From the NCBI GenBank assembly GCA_017429945.1, contig JAFRNY010000006.1:1-36727 (forward strand): a stretch of 36,727 nt of DNA. Reading direction: 5' to 3'. A program made the translations under genes and the position numbers. Each line of letters starts with the position of its first letter. Position 1 is the first letter of the stretch. Positions 15,825 to 24,193 of the stretch are shown piece by piece. Source of the DNA: Bacteroidaceae bacterium. Lineage in GTDB: Bacteria; Bacteroidota; Bacteroidia; Bacteroidales; Bacteroidaceae. A model generated the notes under the pieces. The model was not told where the DNA came from and did no database searches. It was given only the letters and a program-made list of their open reading frames with translations.

Positions 15825-17141
15825 TCAGTCGATGACGGCGAAGCCGGTGTAGGGCTGCAGTGCGGCGGGAATGTGTATGCCGTCGGCGTGTTGGTTGTTC
15901 TCGAGCAGAGCGGCCACGATGCGTGGCAGTGCGAGTGCCGAGCCGTTGAGCGTATGGCAGAGTTCGGGCTTCTTGCTGGCTTCGGGACGGTAGCGGCACT
16001 TGAGGCGGTTTGCCTGGTATGTGTCGAAATTCGAGACGGAGCTTACTTCGAGCCAGCGTTTCTGTGCCTCGGAGTACACTTCGAAGTCGTAGCAGATGGC
16101 CGACGTGAAGCTTTGGTCGCCGCCGCAGAGGCGTAGGATGCGGTAGGGCAGCTCGAGTTTCTGCAGCAGGCCCTCTACATGGTCGAGCATCTCGCGGTGG
16201 CTCTCGCGGCTGTGCTCCGGAGTGTCGATTCGCACGAGCTCTACTTTCGAGAACTCATGCAGGCGGTTGAGCCCGCGCACGTCCTTGCCATAGGAGCCTG
16301 CTTCGCGGCGGAAGCACTGTGTGTAGGCGCAGTTCTTGATGGGCAGGTCCTTCTCGTCGAGGATGACGTCGCGGTAGATGTTGGTCACAGGCACCTCGGC
16401 CGTGGGGATGAGGTAGAAGTCGTCGACTTCGGCGTGGTACATCTGTCCTTCCTTGTCGGGCAGCTGTCCTGTGCCATAGCCGCTGGCGGCGTTGACGACG
16501 GTCGGGGGCATAATCTCTGTGTAGCCAGCCTTGCGGGCCTCGTCGAGGAAGAAGTTGATGAGGGCTCTCTGCAGCTGTGCGCCCTTACCTATGTAGACAG
16601 GGAATCCTGCGCCGGTGATCTTTACGCCGAGGTCGAAGTCGATGAGGTTGTATTTCTTGGCCAGCTCCCAGTGTGGCAGACGTGCGTCTTCGACTACGGG
16701 GTTGGTCGTCCAGTTGCCTACGGTGTCGCCGGGCTGGCATTCGCGCAGGTTGCTCTTCACTACGAGGTTGTCCTCAGCGGCAGCGCCTTCGGGCACTTCG
16801 TCGTAAGGGATATTGGGTATTTGGCAGAGCTGTTCGGTGAGTTGGCGCTGTGCCTCGTCCATGGCGGCCTCGAGTTCCTTGGCGCGTTCCTTGAGTTGTG
16901 CTACGGCAGCCTTTGCGCTGTCGGCCTCGTCGCGCAGGCCTTGCTTCATGAGAGCTCCGATTTCAGCTGCTTTCTTCTTGCTGTCGGAGAGCAGCTGGTC
17001 GAGCTGCTGCTGCGATTCGCGGCGTTTACGGTCTATGGCCTGCACGGCAGCTACGGCTTCGGCAGCGCCTTTGAAATGTTTCTTTTCGAGACCGCGGATT
17101 ACCCGTTCGGTCTCTTCGTTGATAAGTTTTAGTGTTAGCAT
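15825..17141 (-). CDS. serS: Seryl-tRNA synthetase
   Basis: Class II aminoacyl-tRNA synthetase charging tRNA-Ser (and tRNA-Sec where present), 438 aa. The N-terminal long coiled coil that contacts the tRNA variable arm spans about residues 28-105. The catalytic domain shows motif 2 (CFRREAGSYGKDVRGLNR) and motif 3 (NGSALALPRIVAALLE near the C-terminus), and the class-specific TAEVPVTN loop. It starts 40 bp from a TAATTTTG promoter box. The upstream gap holds a 22-bp tandem repeat. Confidence 0.96.
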   Translation of the reverse strand: MLTLKLINEETERVIRGLEKKHFKGAAEAVAAVQAIDRKRRESQQQLDQLLSDSKKKAAEIGALMKQGLRDEADSAKAAVAQLKERAKELEAAMDEAQRQLTEQLCQIPNIPYDEVPEGAAAEDNLVVKSNLRECQPGDTVGNWTTNPVVEDARLPHWELAKKYNLIDFDLGVKITGAGFPVYIGKGAQLQRALINFFLDEARKAGYTEIMPPTVVNAASGYGTGQLPDKEGQMYHAEVDDFYLIPTAEVPVTNIYRDVILDEKDLPIKNCAYTQCFRREAGSYGKDVRGLNRLHEFSKVELVRIDTPEHSRESHREMLDHVEGLLQKLELPYRILRLCGGDQSFTSAICYDFEVYSEAQKRWLEVSSVSNFDTYQANRLKCRYRPEASKKPELCHTLNGSALALPRIVAALLENNQHADGIHIPAALQPYTGFAVID

Positions 17142-17180
17142 TTATCTTTGTTTTAATTCTCGTTCGGTGTGGTTTGGCTG

Positions 17181-17209
17181 CAAAATTACGCAAAATCTGC
17201 GAGATACAA
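17181..17209 (-). promoter_or_regulatory. Promoter of serS
   Basis: On the minus strand TAATTTTG (17181-17188) fits the -7 consensus, with TTG (17207-17209) 18 bp upstream as a -33 candidate. The leader to the start at 17141 would be about 35 nt. Confidence 0.6.
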
Positions 17210-17290
17210 TGTGTTGCGAGCCAATTTTTTTGCATCAATCTTCAATTTCATGCGTTGGCCGGGTCGGAAACCTCTGGAAGTATGGCTTTA

Positions 17291-17436
17291 TCCGACCGGT
17301 CGCATCGGCTAATCCGACCGGTCGCATCGGCTAATTCAACCGGTCGCATCGGGCAATTCAACCGGTCGCATCGGCCAATTCAACCGGTTGCATCGGCTCA
17401 TTCAACCGGTCGTATCGGGCAATTCAACCGGTTGCG
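17291..17436. repeat. 22-bp tandem repeat, 6.6 copies
   Basis: Six full 22-bp units plus a 14-bp partial one. Each carries the palindrome ACCGGT followed by YGYATCGG. Units start at 17291, 17313, 17335, 17357, 17379, 17401 and 17423. The first two begin TCCG; the others begin TTCA. The array lies upstream of the serS promoter and downstream of the helicase gene. Confidence 0.95.
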
Positions 17437-17555
17437 TTTTTTCAAGCCCTTGGGCGTTGCTCTCACGTCACCTCTATCGTAGTTGACCTTCAATCGTTCT
17501 TGGTGGTTGCAGGGCCTTTGATCATGGGGCTGTGCGGCTGTAGGAGTGTGCGCTG

Positions 17556-19733
17556 TTATTTGGCGTGAGTGGCAACGAGCTCGAGCAGGTCGGCCCCATA
17601 TTCCTGCAGCGTTTTCTTTCCGATGCCTGGAATCGATAGCAGTTCGTCGGGTGTGCGCGGCTGCAGGTTGCTTATTCCGATGACGGCGCTTATGCTCATG
17701 ATGTAAGCATCGGGCAGCTTGCGCTGGCGTGCCGTTTGCTTTCTCCATTCGAGCAGAGCGTGGTAGAGCGTTGAGTTGCGCACGCGCTCGTAGTCGATAG
17801 CAACTTTGTTCGCGCTCGCCTTCTTGGGCGTGGGTGCCTTGGGCTCGGCGGCCTTCTTCGTTCGGGCCTTGCGCTGGGGCTTAGGTTCATCAACCATTGC
17901 GGCCTTGGCCTTGGCGTTCCAATAGGCGTCGAGCGAGAAGTCGGAGAGGCAGGCCGTGAAGATAGCCATTTTCTCGTCGTAGGCTCCGCGCAGTATGTTG
18001 TACTCGTTGGTGATATGCTCGCGGGTGCGGGCATTGTCAATCTCCGGCAGGTTGAGGTCGATGAATTCGCCAATGATGTTGGCTGTGGTGGTGGCGTAGT
18101 AGGCCATACCTTTCCTTAGTCGCTCACGCAGTAGTTGTGAGGTGCCTTGGCCGTCGGTGGCCATGAGTTGGCGAATCTGCGTCTGGAACTTTATGCCTAC
18201 GGCCAAGAGTTGGCTGTCGGTCTGCGACGCTGCCTCTGCCACGGCTCGTGCGTAGCTCGGGAAATAGTCTGAGAAGTGCTCCATGGCCAGACGCTCGAAA
18301 TAGCGCAGGCGCATCGAGATGGCCCGGAAATCGAAAATGTCGCAGAGTATGTCTTCGAGAAACGTGCGGCGGTCGCGCAGGAAAGTCTCAGCCGTGGGCG
18401 TGTGCTCGCCGGCATAGGTATTGAACTGGATGACGTCGGGGTCGGTGGTGATGATGTCGGGCGTGATAGGCGTGGCGAGGATCATGCCTTCGAGTGTTCG
18501 GCAGCGCGAGAGTGCTACGTAGACCTGACCGTGGGAGAATGCGCGCCCTGCATTGATGATGGCGTGGTCGAAAGTCAGTCCCTGGCTCTTGTGAATAGTG
18601 ATAGCCCACGCCAGACGCAGCGGAATCTGCGTGAACGAGCCAATCTGCTCCTCGTGGATGGTGGCCGTGGCAGGGTCAGTGGTGTAGCGTGTGTTGGCCC
18701 ATTCGAGCGGTCGCACTTCTATGCGGTCGTAGTCTGATGGAGAGCCGTTGCCGCCCTCGCGCCGGCATACAACAGTGACGCTGTCTTTGCCCACCTCGGT
18801 TACTCGCCCGATGCGCCCGTTGTAGAAGGCTTTGGCGGTCGAGGGATCGTTCTTGCAGAACATCACCTGTGCGCCCACCTTGAGGGTCAGCGAGGCATCG
18901 GTGGGGTAGGAGCCCTCGGGGAAGTCGCCCTTGATGCGCGCCTCGAAGGTGTGTGGCGCATTGGCGAGCGCCTGAAGGCGTTGCTCGTTGAGGCGTGCCG
19001 CCTGGTGGTTGTGGGTCGTAAGTGTGATCCATTCCTCGCCTTCGGGCGGGTTGAAGCGTGGCGTGTAGCGTGCGTTCAGGGCTTGCAGTGTGGCCGGTGT
19101 CACGCGGCCGTCGCGTACGCTGTTGAGCAGGTCTACGAACGTCTGGTCCTGCTGACGGTAGACGTGCTTGAGTTCGATGTAAACGAAATCTGTCTGCTGC
19201 AGTGCCAGCGACGAAAAGAAATATGGCGTGGCATACACTTCTTTCAGCAGCGGCCACTCAGTCTCGGTGGCCACGGGCGCCAGCTGCTGCAGGTCGCCGA
19301 TTAGCAGCAGTTGAACGCCGCCGAAGGGTTTGGAGCGGTCCTGATAGCGCCGCAGCACGTCGTCGATGGCGTCGAGCAGGTCGGCACGCACCATCGAGAT
19401 CTCGTCGATGACGAGGAGCGAGAGTGAGCGCAGGATGTTCTGCTTATGTTTTGATATGGTGTAGCGGCTCTTGGGGTCGCGGCCGGCAACCATCTTGCCC
19501 GGTAGGAAGAGGCCCGGCGCCAGCTGGAAGAACGAGTGAATCGTGACTCCGCCGGCATTGATAGCTGCAACGCCCGTGGGCGCTACTACAATCATGCGGC
19601 GCTTCGACTCGGCCTGAAGCCGTCGCAGAAACGTCGTCTTACCTGTGCCGGCTTTGCCCGTGAGGAAGATATTGCGGTGTGTGAAGAGCGCGTAGTTGCG
19701 CGCCATCTCGAGTTCTTGGTTCTGTGCTTCCAT
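17556..19733 (-). CDS. PIF1-like helicase with C-terminal HRDC-like domain
   Basis: Superfamily 1B DNA helicase of the PIF1/RecD type, 725 aa. Walker A is TGKAGTGKTTF (about 25-35), Walker B LLVIDEISMV (D110-E111), and late helicase motifs include LRLAWAITIHKSQGLTFDH and GQVYVALSRCRTLEG. The N-terminal 450 residues are the helicase core. A lysine/alanine/proline-rich linker (about 610-640) leads to a C-terminal HRDC/helix-hairpin-helix part with LLSIPGIGKKTLQEYG. Such proteins are common in Bacteroidota; a role at G-quadruplexes or stalled forks is inferred from the family. The start at 19733 lies 5 bp from a promoter box, so the ATG at 19706 (MARNYALF) is a reasonable alternative. Confidence 0.9.
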   Translation of the reverse strand: MEAQNQELEMARNYALFTHRNIFLTGKAGTGKTTFLRRLQAESKRRMIVVAPTGVAAINAGGVTIHSFFQLAPGLFLPGKMVAGRDPKSRYTISKHKQNILRSLSLLVIDEISMVRADLLDAIDDVLRRYQDRSKPFGGVQLLLIGDLQQLAPVATETEWPLLKEVYATPYFFSSLALQQTDFVYIELKHVYRQQDQTFVDLLNSVRDGRVTPATLQALNARYTPRFNPPEGEEWITLTTHNHQAARLNEQRLQALANAPHTFEARIKGDFPEGSYPTDASLTLKVGAQVMFCKNDPSTAKAFYNGRIGRVTEVGKDSVTVVCRREGGNGSPSDYDRIEVRPLEWANTRYTTDPATATIHEEQIGSFTQIPLRLAWAITIHKSQGLTFDHAIINAGRAFSHGQVYVALSRCRTLEGMILATPITPDIITTDPDVIQFNTYAGEHTPTAETFLRDRRTFLEDILCDIFDFRAISMRLRYFERLAMEHFSDYFPSYARAVAEAASQTDSQLLAVGIKFQTQIRQLMATDGQGTSQLLRERLRKGMAYYATTTANIIGEFIDLNLPEIDNARTREHITNEYNILRGAYDEKMAIFTACLSDFSLDAYWNAKAKAAMVDEPKPQRKARTKKAAEPKAPTPKKASANKVAIDYERVRNSTLYHALLEWRKQTARQRKLPDAYIMSISAVIGISNLQPRTPDELLSIPGIGKKTLQEYGADLLELVATHAK

Positions 19734-19738
19734 GTCTG

Positions 19739-19746
19739 CAAAGGTA
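19739..19746 (-). promoter_or_regulatory. Promoter -7 box of the helicase gene
   Basis: TACCTTTG on the minus strand, ending 5 bp before the ATG at 19733. The transcript would be nearly leaderless unless translation starts at 19706. Confidence 0.5.
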
Positions 19747-19752
19747 TGAAAG

Positions 19753-19794
19753 TTTATGGTTTATGGTTATAGGTTTAAAGTTTAAAGTTCAAAG
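19753..19794. repeat. Heptamer array TTTAWRG in the helicase-nitroreductase gap
   Basis: Six 7-bp units (TTTATGG twice, TTATAGG, TTTAAAG twice, TTCAAAG). They merge two motif types seen separately elsewhere, TTTATGG and TTCAAAG (26541-26582). Confidence 0.8.
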
Positions 19795-19851
19795 AAAGTG
19801 TGCTTTTCACTAATTTTTCACTTTTCACTTCTCAATTCTGATTATTATAGC

Positions 19852-19859
19852 TATCTTTG
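19852..19859 (+). promoter_or_regulatory. Promoter -7 box of the nitroreductase operon
   Basis: TATCTTTG ending 29 bp before the nitroreductase start. No clear -33 match is visible. Confidence 0.6.
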
Positions 19860-19888
19860 CAGCCGAATATTAACGCTAAGACAAAGAT

Positions 19889-20416
19889 ATGGAACGTTTT
19901 TCGGAACTGATGCGCCTGCGCCGCTCAATGCGCAAGTTTACTGATGAAGAAGTAGCGGCCGAAGATGTGGCGCAGCTGCTCAAGAGTGCCTTGATGTCGC
20001 CGTCGAGCAAGGGCAAGCACGCCTGGCATTTCGTCGTGGTCGACGATAAGGCTATGCTCGAGAAGTTGGCCTTGTGCAAGGCTCAGGGTGCTGATTTCCT
20101 GGCCGGTGCACCGCTGGCCGTCGTCGTCGTGGGCGACCCCGAGGCGAGCGACGTTTGGATTGAGGATGCCAGCGTGGCATCTACTGTGCTGCTCTATCAG
20201 GCCGAGGACCTTGGGCTGGGCGCCTGCTGGATTCAGGTGCGCGAGCGCTATACCGACGAGGGCGAACCTGCCGACAACATCGTGCGCTACCTGCTCGGCA
20301 TTCCCGAGCCTCTGCGCGTAGTGTCGATCGTAGCTATAGGGCACAAAGGCATGGAGCGCAAGCCCTTCAACGAGGAGCGACTGCTCTGGGACAAAGTGCA
20401 CGTAGACAAGTTCTGA
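19889..20416 (+). CDS. Nitroreductase-family flavoprotein
   Basis: FMN-dependent NAD(P)H oxidoreductase of the nitroreductase family, 175 aa. Evidence: the FMN-binding N-terminus RLRRSMRKFTDEEV (about 9-22), SALMSPSSKGKHAWHFVVV (about 33-51), LGACWIQVRER, and GIPEPLRVVSIVAIGHKG, typical of the C-terminal half. Short members such as this act as dimers. The physiological substrate is unknown; nitro-compound or quinone reduction is family knowledge only. It is the first gene of a (+) run, 18 bp ahead of the DUF2520 gene. Confidence 0.9.
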   Translation: MERFSELMRLRRSMRKFTDEEVAAEDVAQLLKSALMSPSSKGKHAWHFVVVDDKAMLEKLALCKAQGADFLAGAPLAVVVVGDPEASDVWIEDASVASTVLLYQAEDLGLGACWIQVRERYTDEGEPADNIVRYLLGIPEPLRVVSIVAIGHKGMERKPFNEERLLWDKVHVDKF

Positions 20417-20434
20417 ACGCCGTAGGCAACAGCA

Positions 20435-21220
20435 ATGTACAGAATAGCAATAATAGGAGCCGGACGTGTGGCCACAAACCTCGCACCGGCGCTGAACGAG
20501 AGTGGGGCACAGGTCGTGGAGGTGTGGAGCAAGAGCCGCGCCTCGGCAGAGACCTTGGCCGGCAAGATAGGCTGTAGCTTCACCTGGGGCGACCTCAGTC
20601 GCGTGACGCGCGAGGCCGACATATATATTATAGCTGTTAAGGATGCGGCCCTGGCCGATGTCGTCTGCCATCTCCACGAAGGACGTGAGCAGGCGCTGAT
20701 GGTTCACACCGCAGGCTCTATGCCCATATCGGTGTTTGCCGATGCAGGCCATGCGCGCGCCGGCGTCTTCTATCCTATGCAGACCTTCTCGAAGGAGCGG
20801 CAGGTGGATTTCGCGCGCGTACATTTCTTTATTGAGGCCGCACAGCCCGACGACGAGGCTGCCCTGCAACGGCTGGCGCTGAGCCTGACGGGCGACGCCA
20901 CCTTCGTGCACAAGTCCACGGCAGCCCTGCGGCGGCGCCTGCATCTGGCAGCCGTGTTCGCCTGCAACTTCCTCAACCACTGTTGCACACTCTCGGCCGA
21001 CATACTCTCGGCCGACGACCTGCCGTTCTCCGTAATGCTGCCGCTCGTCGACGAGACCGTGGCCAAGCTTCACGAGCTCGCGCCACGCGAGGCTCAGACA
21101 GGGCCTGCCGTGCGCCGCGATGCCAATGTCACAGGGCTGCAGCTGGCCATGCTGGCTGATCGGCCCGATCTTCAGCAGATTTACTCACTCCTGACAAAAA
21201 GCATACAACAATATGATTAA
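20435..21220 (+). CDS. Rossmann-like DUF2520 protein
   Basis: A 261-aa protein with an N-terminal NAD(P)-binding Rossmann fold (IAIIGAGRVATNLAPAL, residues 4-20) and a helical C-terminal DUF2520 domain (from about 130, including YPMQTFSKERQVDF and AVFACNFLNHC). It resembles ketopantoate reductase and F420-dependent oxidoreductases in fold, but no reaction is established for the family. It overlaps the KdsC-like gene by 8 bp, implying translational coupling. Association of DUF2520, KdsC-type and Maf genes is, to my knowledge, recurrent in Bacteroidales. Confidence 0.88.
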   Translation: MYRIAIIGAGRVATNLAPALNESGAQVVEVWSKSRASAETLAGKIGCSFTWGDLSRVTREADIYIIAVKDAALADVVCHLHEGREQALMVHTAGSMPISVFADAGHARAGVFYPMQTFSKERQVDFARVHFFIEAAQPDDEAALQRLALSLTGDATFVHKSTAALRRRLHLAAVFACNFLNHCCTLSADILSADDLPFSVMLPLVDETVAKLHELAPREAQTGPAVRRDANVTGLQLAMLADRPDLQQIYSLLTKSIQQYD

Positions 21221-21731
21221 CTACGACTTGAAACGCATACGTGCGCTTATGTTCGACGTCGATGGCGTACTCAGTGCCGAGACTATCTCGCATGGCGCCG
21301 ATGGCGAACCTGTGCGCACGGTGAATATCAAGGACGGCTATGCATTGCGCTTGGCGCAGATGAGCGGGCTGCACGTGGCTATCATCACCGGAGCCCACCC
21401 CGAGGCCATTCGCCGCCGCTACCAGTTGCTTGGAATCGAGGACGTTTTCCTCTCGTGCTCCGTGAAGACCGAGACCTACGAACGGCTGAAGGCTAAGCAT
21501 GGTTTCGCCGACGACGAGGTCGTTTACATGGGCGACGACATCCCCGACTATGAGATTATGCGCCGTGTAGGGTGCCCTGTGTGCCCTGCCGATGCAGCTC
21601 CGGAGATAAAGGCTATTTCGCTCTACATCAGTCATCTGCGTGGCGGCTACGGTTGTGCCCGCGACGTCATCGAGCAGGTGCTGAAGGCTCAAGGCAAATG
21701 GATGGCCGACGAGAGGGCCTTCGGATGGTAG
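21213..21731 (+). CDS. kdsC: KdsC-like HAD phosphatase (KDO-8-phosphate phosphatase type)
   Basis: HAD-superfamily phosphatase of the KdsC/YrbI type, 172 aa. The nucleophile motif is MFDVDGVLS (D15 and D17). Motif II is VAIITGAHPEAI, and a MGDDIPDYEIM motif coordinates Mg. KdsC acts in lipopolysaccharide synthesis, hydrolysing KDO 8-phosphate to KDO. The family typically reads DGVLTDG, whereas here the residues after DGVL are SAET, so the exact substrate could differ. Its start lies within the DUF2520 gene. It is cytosolic and probably tetrameric, as is usual in the family. Confidence 0.88.
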   Translation: MINYDLKRIRALMFDVDGVLSAETISHGADGEPVRTVNIKDGYALRLAQMSGLHVAIITGAHPEAIRRRYQLLGIEDVFLSCSVKTETYERLKAKHGFADDEVVYMGDDIPDYEIMRRVGCPVCPADAAPEIKAISLYISHLRGGYGCARDVIEQVLKAQGKWMADERAFGW

Positions 21732-21773
21732 GCCTGGCTTGGCTTAAAGCTTCATAAAGAAAGTAATCAAAAG

Positions 21774-22355
21774 ATGACCGATTATAAACTGATTCTTGCA
21801 AGCAATTCACCCCGCCGACGAGAGCTGCTGGCGGGGCTCGACCTGGATTTTGAAGTGCGCGTGCTACCTGGCATCGACGAGGGTTATCCCGCCGAACTTC
21901 AAGGCGGCGACATCCCTTTGTACATCGCCAAAGAGAAGGCGCAGGCCTACGTCGCGCAGCTCCAACCCGACGAACTGCTCATCACGGCCGACACCATCGT
22001 GTGGCTCAACGGCCAGGTGCTCGAAAAGCCTGCCGACGAAGCCGACGCCTTTCGCATGCTTCGCCAACTTTCGGGCAATACGCACCAGGTCTTCACGGGC
22101 GTTTGCCTGACCACACGTGAGCGGCAAGTGGCTTTCTCGTGCTGTACCGATGTCACTTTCAGCCGCCTCACCGACGACGAGATCACCCACTATGTTCGCC
22201 GCTATCGCCCCTTCGACAAGGCTGGCTCCTACGGCGTGCAGGAGTGGATAGGCTACGTAGGTGTGGAGAGCATCAACGGTTCGTTCTACAACGTCATGGG
22301 CTTGCCCGTACAACGTCTTTATACAGCATTGAAACAAAACTTTAGCATAAAATGA
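21774..22355 (+). CDS. maf: Maf-family nucleoside triphosphate pyrophosphatase
   Basis: Maf/YhdE-type nucleotide pyrophosphatase, 193 aa, which hydrolyses nucleoside triphosphates (often dTTP/UTP or modified pyrimidines) to monophosphates. The substrate-binding N-terminus ILASNSPRRRELLAGL is at residues 7-22, the catalytic Asp is in ITADTIV (D73), and KAGSYGVQEWIG is the conserved late motif. The length is normal. Its stop overlaps the start of the next gene as ATGA at 22352-22355, so Maf is translationally coupled to a surface-lipoprotein gene, an odd partner for a housekeeping enzyme. Confidence 0.94.
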   Translation: MTDYKLILASNSPRRRELLAGLDLDFEVRVLPGIDEGYPAELQGGDIPLYIAKEKAQAYVAQLQPDELLITADTIVWLNGQVLEKPADEADAFRMLRQLSGNTHQVFTGVCLTTRERQVAFSCCTDVTFSRLTDDEITHYVRRYRPFDKAGSYGVQEWIGYVGVESINGSFYNVMGLPVQRLYTALKQNFSIK

Positions 22356-22870
22356 AAAAACATCTGATTATTTGTGCGTTAAGCCTTGCGGTCGTAGCCG
22401 CAATCTTTTCGTCGTGCGACAACGAAGACCAGCAATCCTACATGCCTACGTGGAAAGGCTTTACCTATACGCCACAGCCCGCTGAGCGTGGCGACTCGGT
22501 GAAAATCACGGCACGGCAGGAGAAGATTGGGCACTTGATCTACAAGGCTGTTTACTCGTGGAAGGCTGACTACTACGTGAGCACTGCCGACGGCGCCGAC
22601 TCGCTGGTGACCGAGACGCATAAGGAGGTTGTCGTCTACGACTATGTGCCCACCGATCCGCAGTGGAGCCTCTACGTGCCGCTGCGTCTGAGCAACCCGA
22701 ATATCACCGTAAACTTCACGGCCGAGTATCATTATTCGGCCAACGGCCCCTCGGGCACCGATGGCAGCACCATCGCTGACCCGACAGCCGAGGGCATGCT
22801 CCGCCAGCGACAGTCGAGCGCCTTCCAAGGCACCAGCGCCGGCAGCCTGACAGTGAGAGTCAAAGATTAG
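22352..22870 (+). CDS. Hypothetical lipoprotein, probably surface-exposed
   Basis: A 172-aa lipoprotein: signal segment 1-21 and lipobox cysteine at C22 (FSSC). The residues after the cysteine are acidic (DNED), which resembles the lipoprotein export signal of Bacteroidota that sends lipoproteins to the cell surface. The remainder is beta-rich with no family I recognise. It overlaps Maf by 4 bp and is followed after 27 bp by a secreted M64 peptidase, so it may partner with that peptidase or the GH43-type enzyme. No enzymatic motif is visible. Confidence 0.82.
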   Translation: MKKHLIICALSLAVVAAIFSSCDNEDQQSYMPTWKGFTYTPQPAERGDSVKITARQEKIGHLIYKAVYSWKADYYVSTADGADSLVTETHKEVVVYDYVPTDPQWSLYVPLRLSNPNITVNFTAEYHYSANGPSGTDGSTIADPTAEGMLRQRQSSAFQGTSAGSLTVRVKD

Positions 22871-22897
22871 TAGAGTAACAAAACGAACTTCCATACT

Positions 22898-24193
22898 ATG
22901 TCGCCAACATTCCGCCGATTACTGGCCTGCACCTTTGCGCTGACAACCATGGGAGCGCAAGCCGCAGATGTCGATTTCGACCGCTATTTCTGTGATTCCA
23001 CACTTCGCATAGATTATATCTTCTCGGGCACCAACCGTATGCAGCATATCGCTCTCGACCAACTGTCGAAGACGGCAGGGTGGTACGGCCGGCGCCACAA
23101 CCTCGGACGCCTGCCCCTCGAGGGCAACGGACAACTGACGCTCATTGACCCCGCCACGGGCGACACGCTCTATCGCCACTCCTTCTCGACGCTCTTCCAA
23201 GAGTGGCAGGAGACCGAGGAGGCGCGTCACGTGGAGAAAGCCTTCGAGAACACGTTCGTAGTGCCCATGCCACGGGTGGCTGTGGACGCCGTGGTGCAGC
23301 TCGTCGACACTCACCGTCGCGTGAGCTCAAGCCTGCGCCACCGCATTGATCCTGCCGACATCCTCATCCGCGACCGCAGCGCTGAGGCGCCAACGCCTTG
23401 GGCCTACATACGCCAGGCCGGCGACTCGCGAGAGAAGATCGACGTGGCTTTCATTGCTGAAGGCTTTGCTGCCGACCAGATGGACTACTTCCTTGCCGTC
23501 TGCGACAGCAGCATCGCTGCCTTGACTGCCCATGAGCCTTTCCGCTCACACATCGACTGCTTCAACTTTATTGCCGTGATGCCCGTCTCGCGCGATAATG
23601 GAGTTACGATTCCGCACAAGGGACTGTGGTTCGATACGGCCTTGGCCTCGAGTTTCGACACATTCTACAGCAATCGCTATCTCACGACGCTCCACATCAA
23701 GCGCCTCTACGACGTAATGACAGGCATACCCTTTGAGCACTTCATCATCCTAGCCAATACGCCCGAGTACGGCGGGGGCGGCATCTACAATTTCTATAAC
23801 CTGGCCTCGGCACGCACGAAGAGGTTCAAGCTGGAAGTGATTGTGCACGAGTTCGGACATTCGTTCGGAGGTCTCGGCGATGAGTATGCCTATGGCGACG
23901 ACCCTGAGACGCATTACCCCGCCGACACCGAGCCGTGGGAACCTAACCTCACAACTCTGCACGATTTCAATAGCAAATGGGCAGACCTCATCAAGCCCGG
24001 AACGCCCGTTCCCACAGTGCCCGACGGCAAGGACGTGACTTCGCGAGTGGGTGTCTACGAGGGCGCCGGTTATCAGTCGAAAGGCGTCTATCGTCCGGTT
24101 CAAGAGTGCCGCATGAAAGTCAATGAGGTTCCCGAGTTCTGCCCCGTATGCCAACGGGCTATCACAAACATAATTAAATTCTACACAGAATGA
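22898..24193 (+). CDS. Secreted M64-family metallopeptidase (IgA-peptidase-like)
   Basis: Zinc metallopeptidase of family M64, 431 aa, exported by a signal peptide (about 1-22). An M64 N-terminal beta domain (about 25-145) is followed by the catalytic domain. The zinc motif is HEFGHSFGGLGDEY with H317, E318 and H321, and D328/E329 near the third-ligand position. The family is named after an IgA-cleaving enzyme of Clostridium ramosum; Bacteroidota members are widespread and their substrates mostly unknown, so IgA cleavage is not claimed. The gene overlaps the GH43-type gene by ATGA (24190-24193), which suggests the peptidase and glycosidase act on a glycoprotein together. Confidence 0.9.
   Translation: MSPTFRRLLACTFALTTMGAQAADVDFDRYFCDSTLRIDYIFSGTNRMQHIALDQLSKTAGWYGRRHNLGRLPLEGNGQLTLIDPATGDTLYRHSFSTLFQEWQETEEARHVEKAFENTFVVPMPRVAVDAVVQLVDTHRRVSSSLRHRIDPADILIRDRSAEAPTPWAYIRQAGDSREKIDVAFIAEGFAADQMDYFLAVCDSSIAALTAHEPFRSHIDCFNFIAVMPVSRDNGVTIPHKGLWFDTALASSFDTFYSNRYLTTLHIKRLYDVMTGIPFEHFIILANTPEYGGGGIYNFYNLASARTKRFKLEVIVHEFGHSFGGLGDEYAYGDDPETHYPADTEPWEPNLTTLHDFNSKWADLIKPGTPVPTVPDGKDVTSRVGVYEGAGYQSKGVYRPVQECRMKVNEVPEFCPVCQRAITNIIKFYTE

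Larger units (their letters stand above)
17142..17555. other. Repeat-containing gap between the helicase gene and serS
   Basis: This 414-bp gap contains the serS promoter (17181-17209) and the 22-bp minisatellite (17291-17436). The remaining sequence next to the helicase stop shows no gene, no clear terminator and no RNA motif I recognise. Confidence 0.6.

Noticed and set aside
17291-17436. Possible CRISPR array
   Set aside because: Contiguous 22-bp units without unique spacers, and no cas genes.
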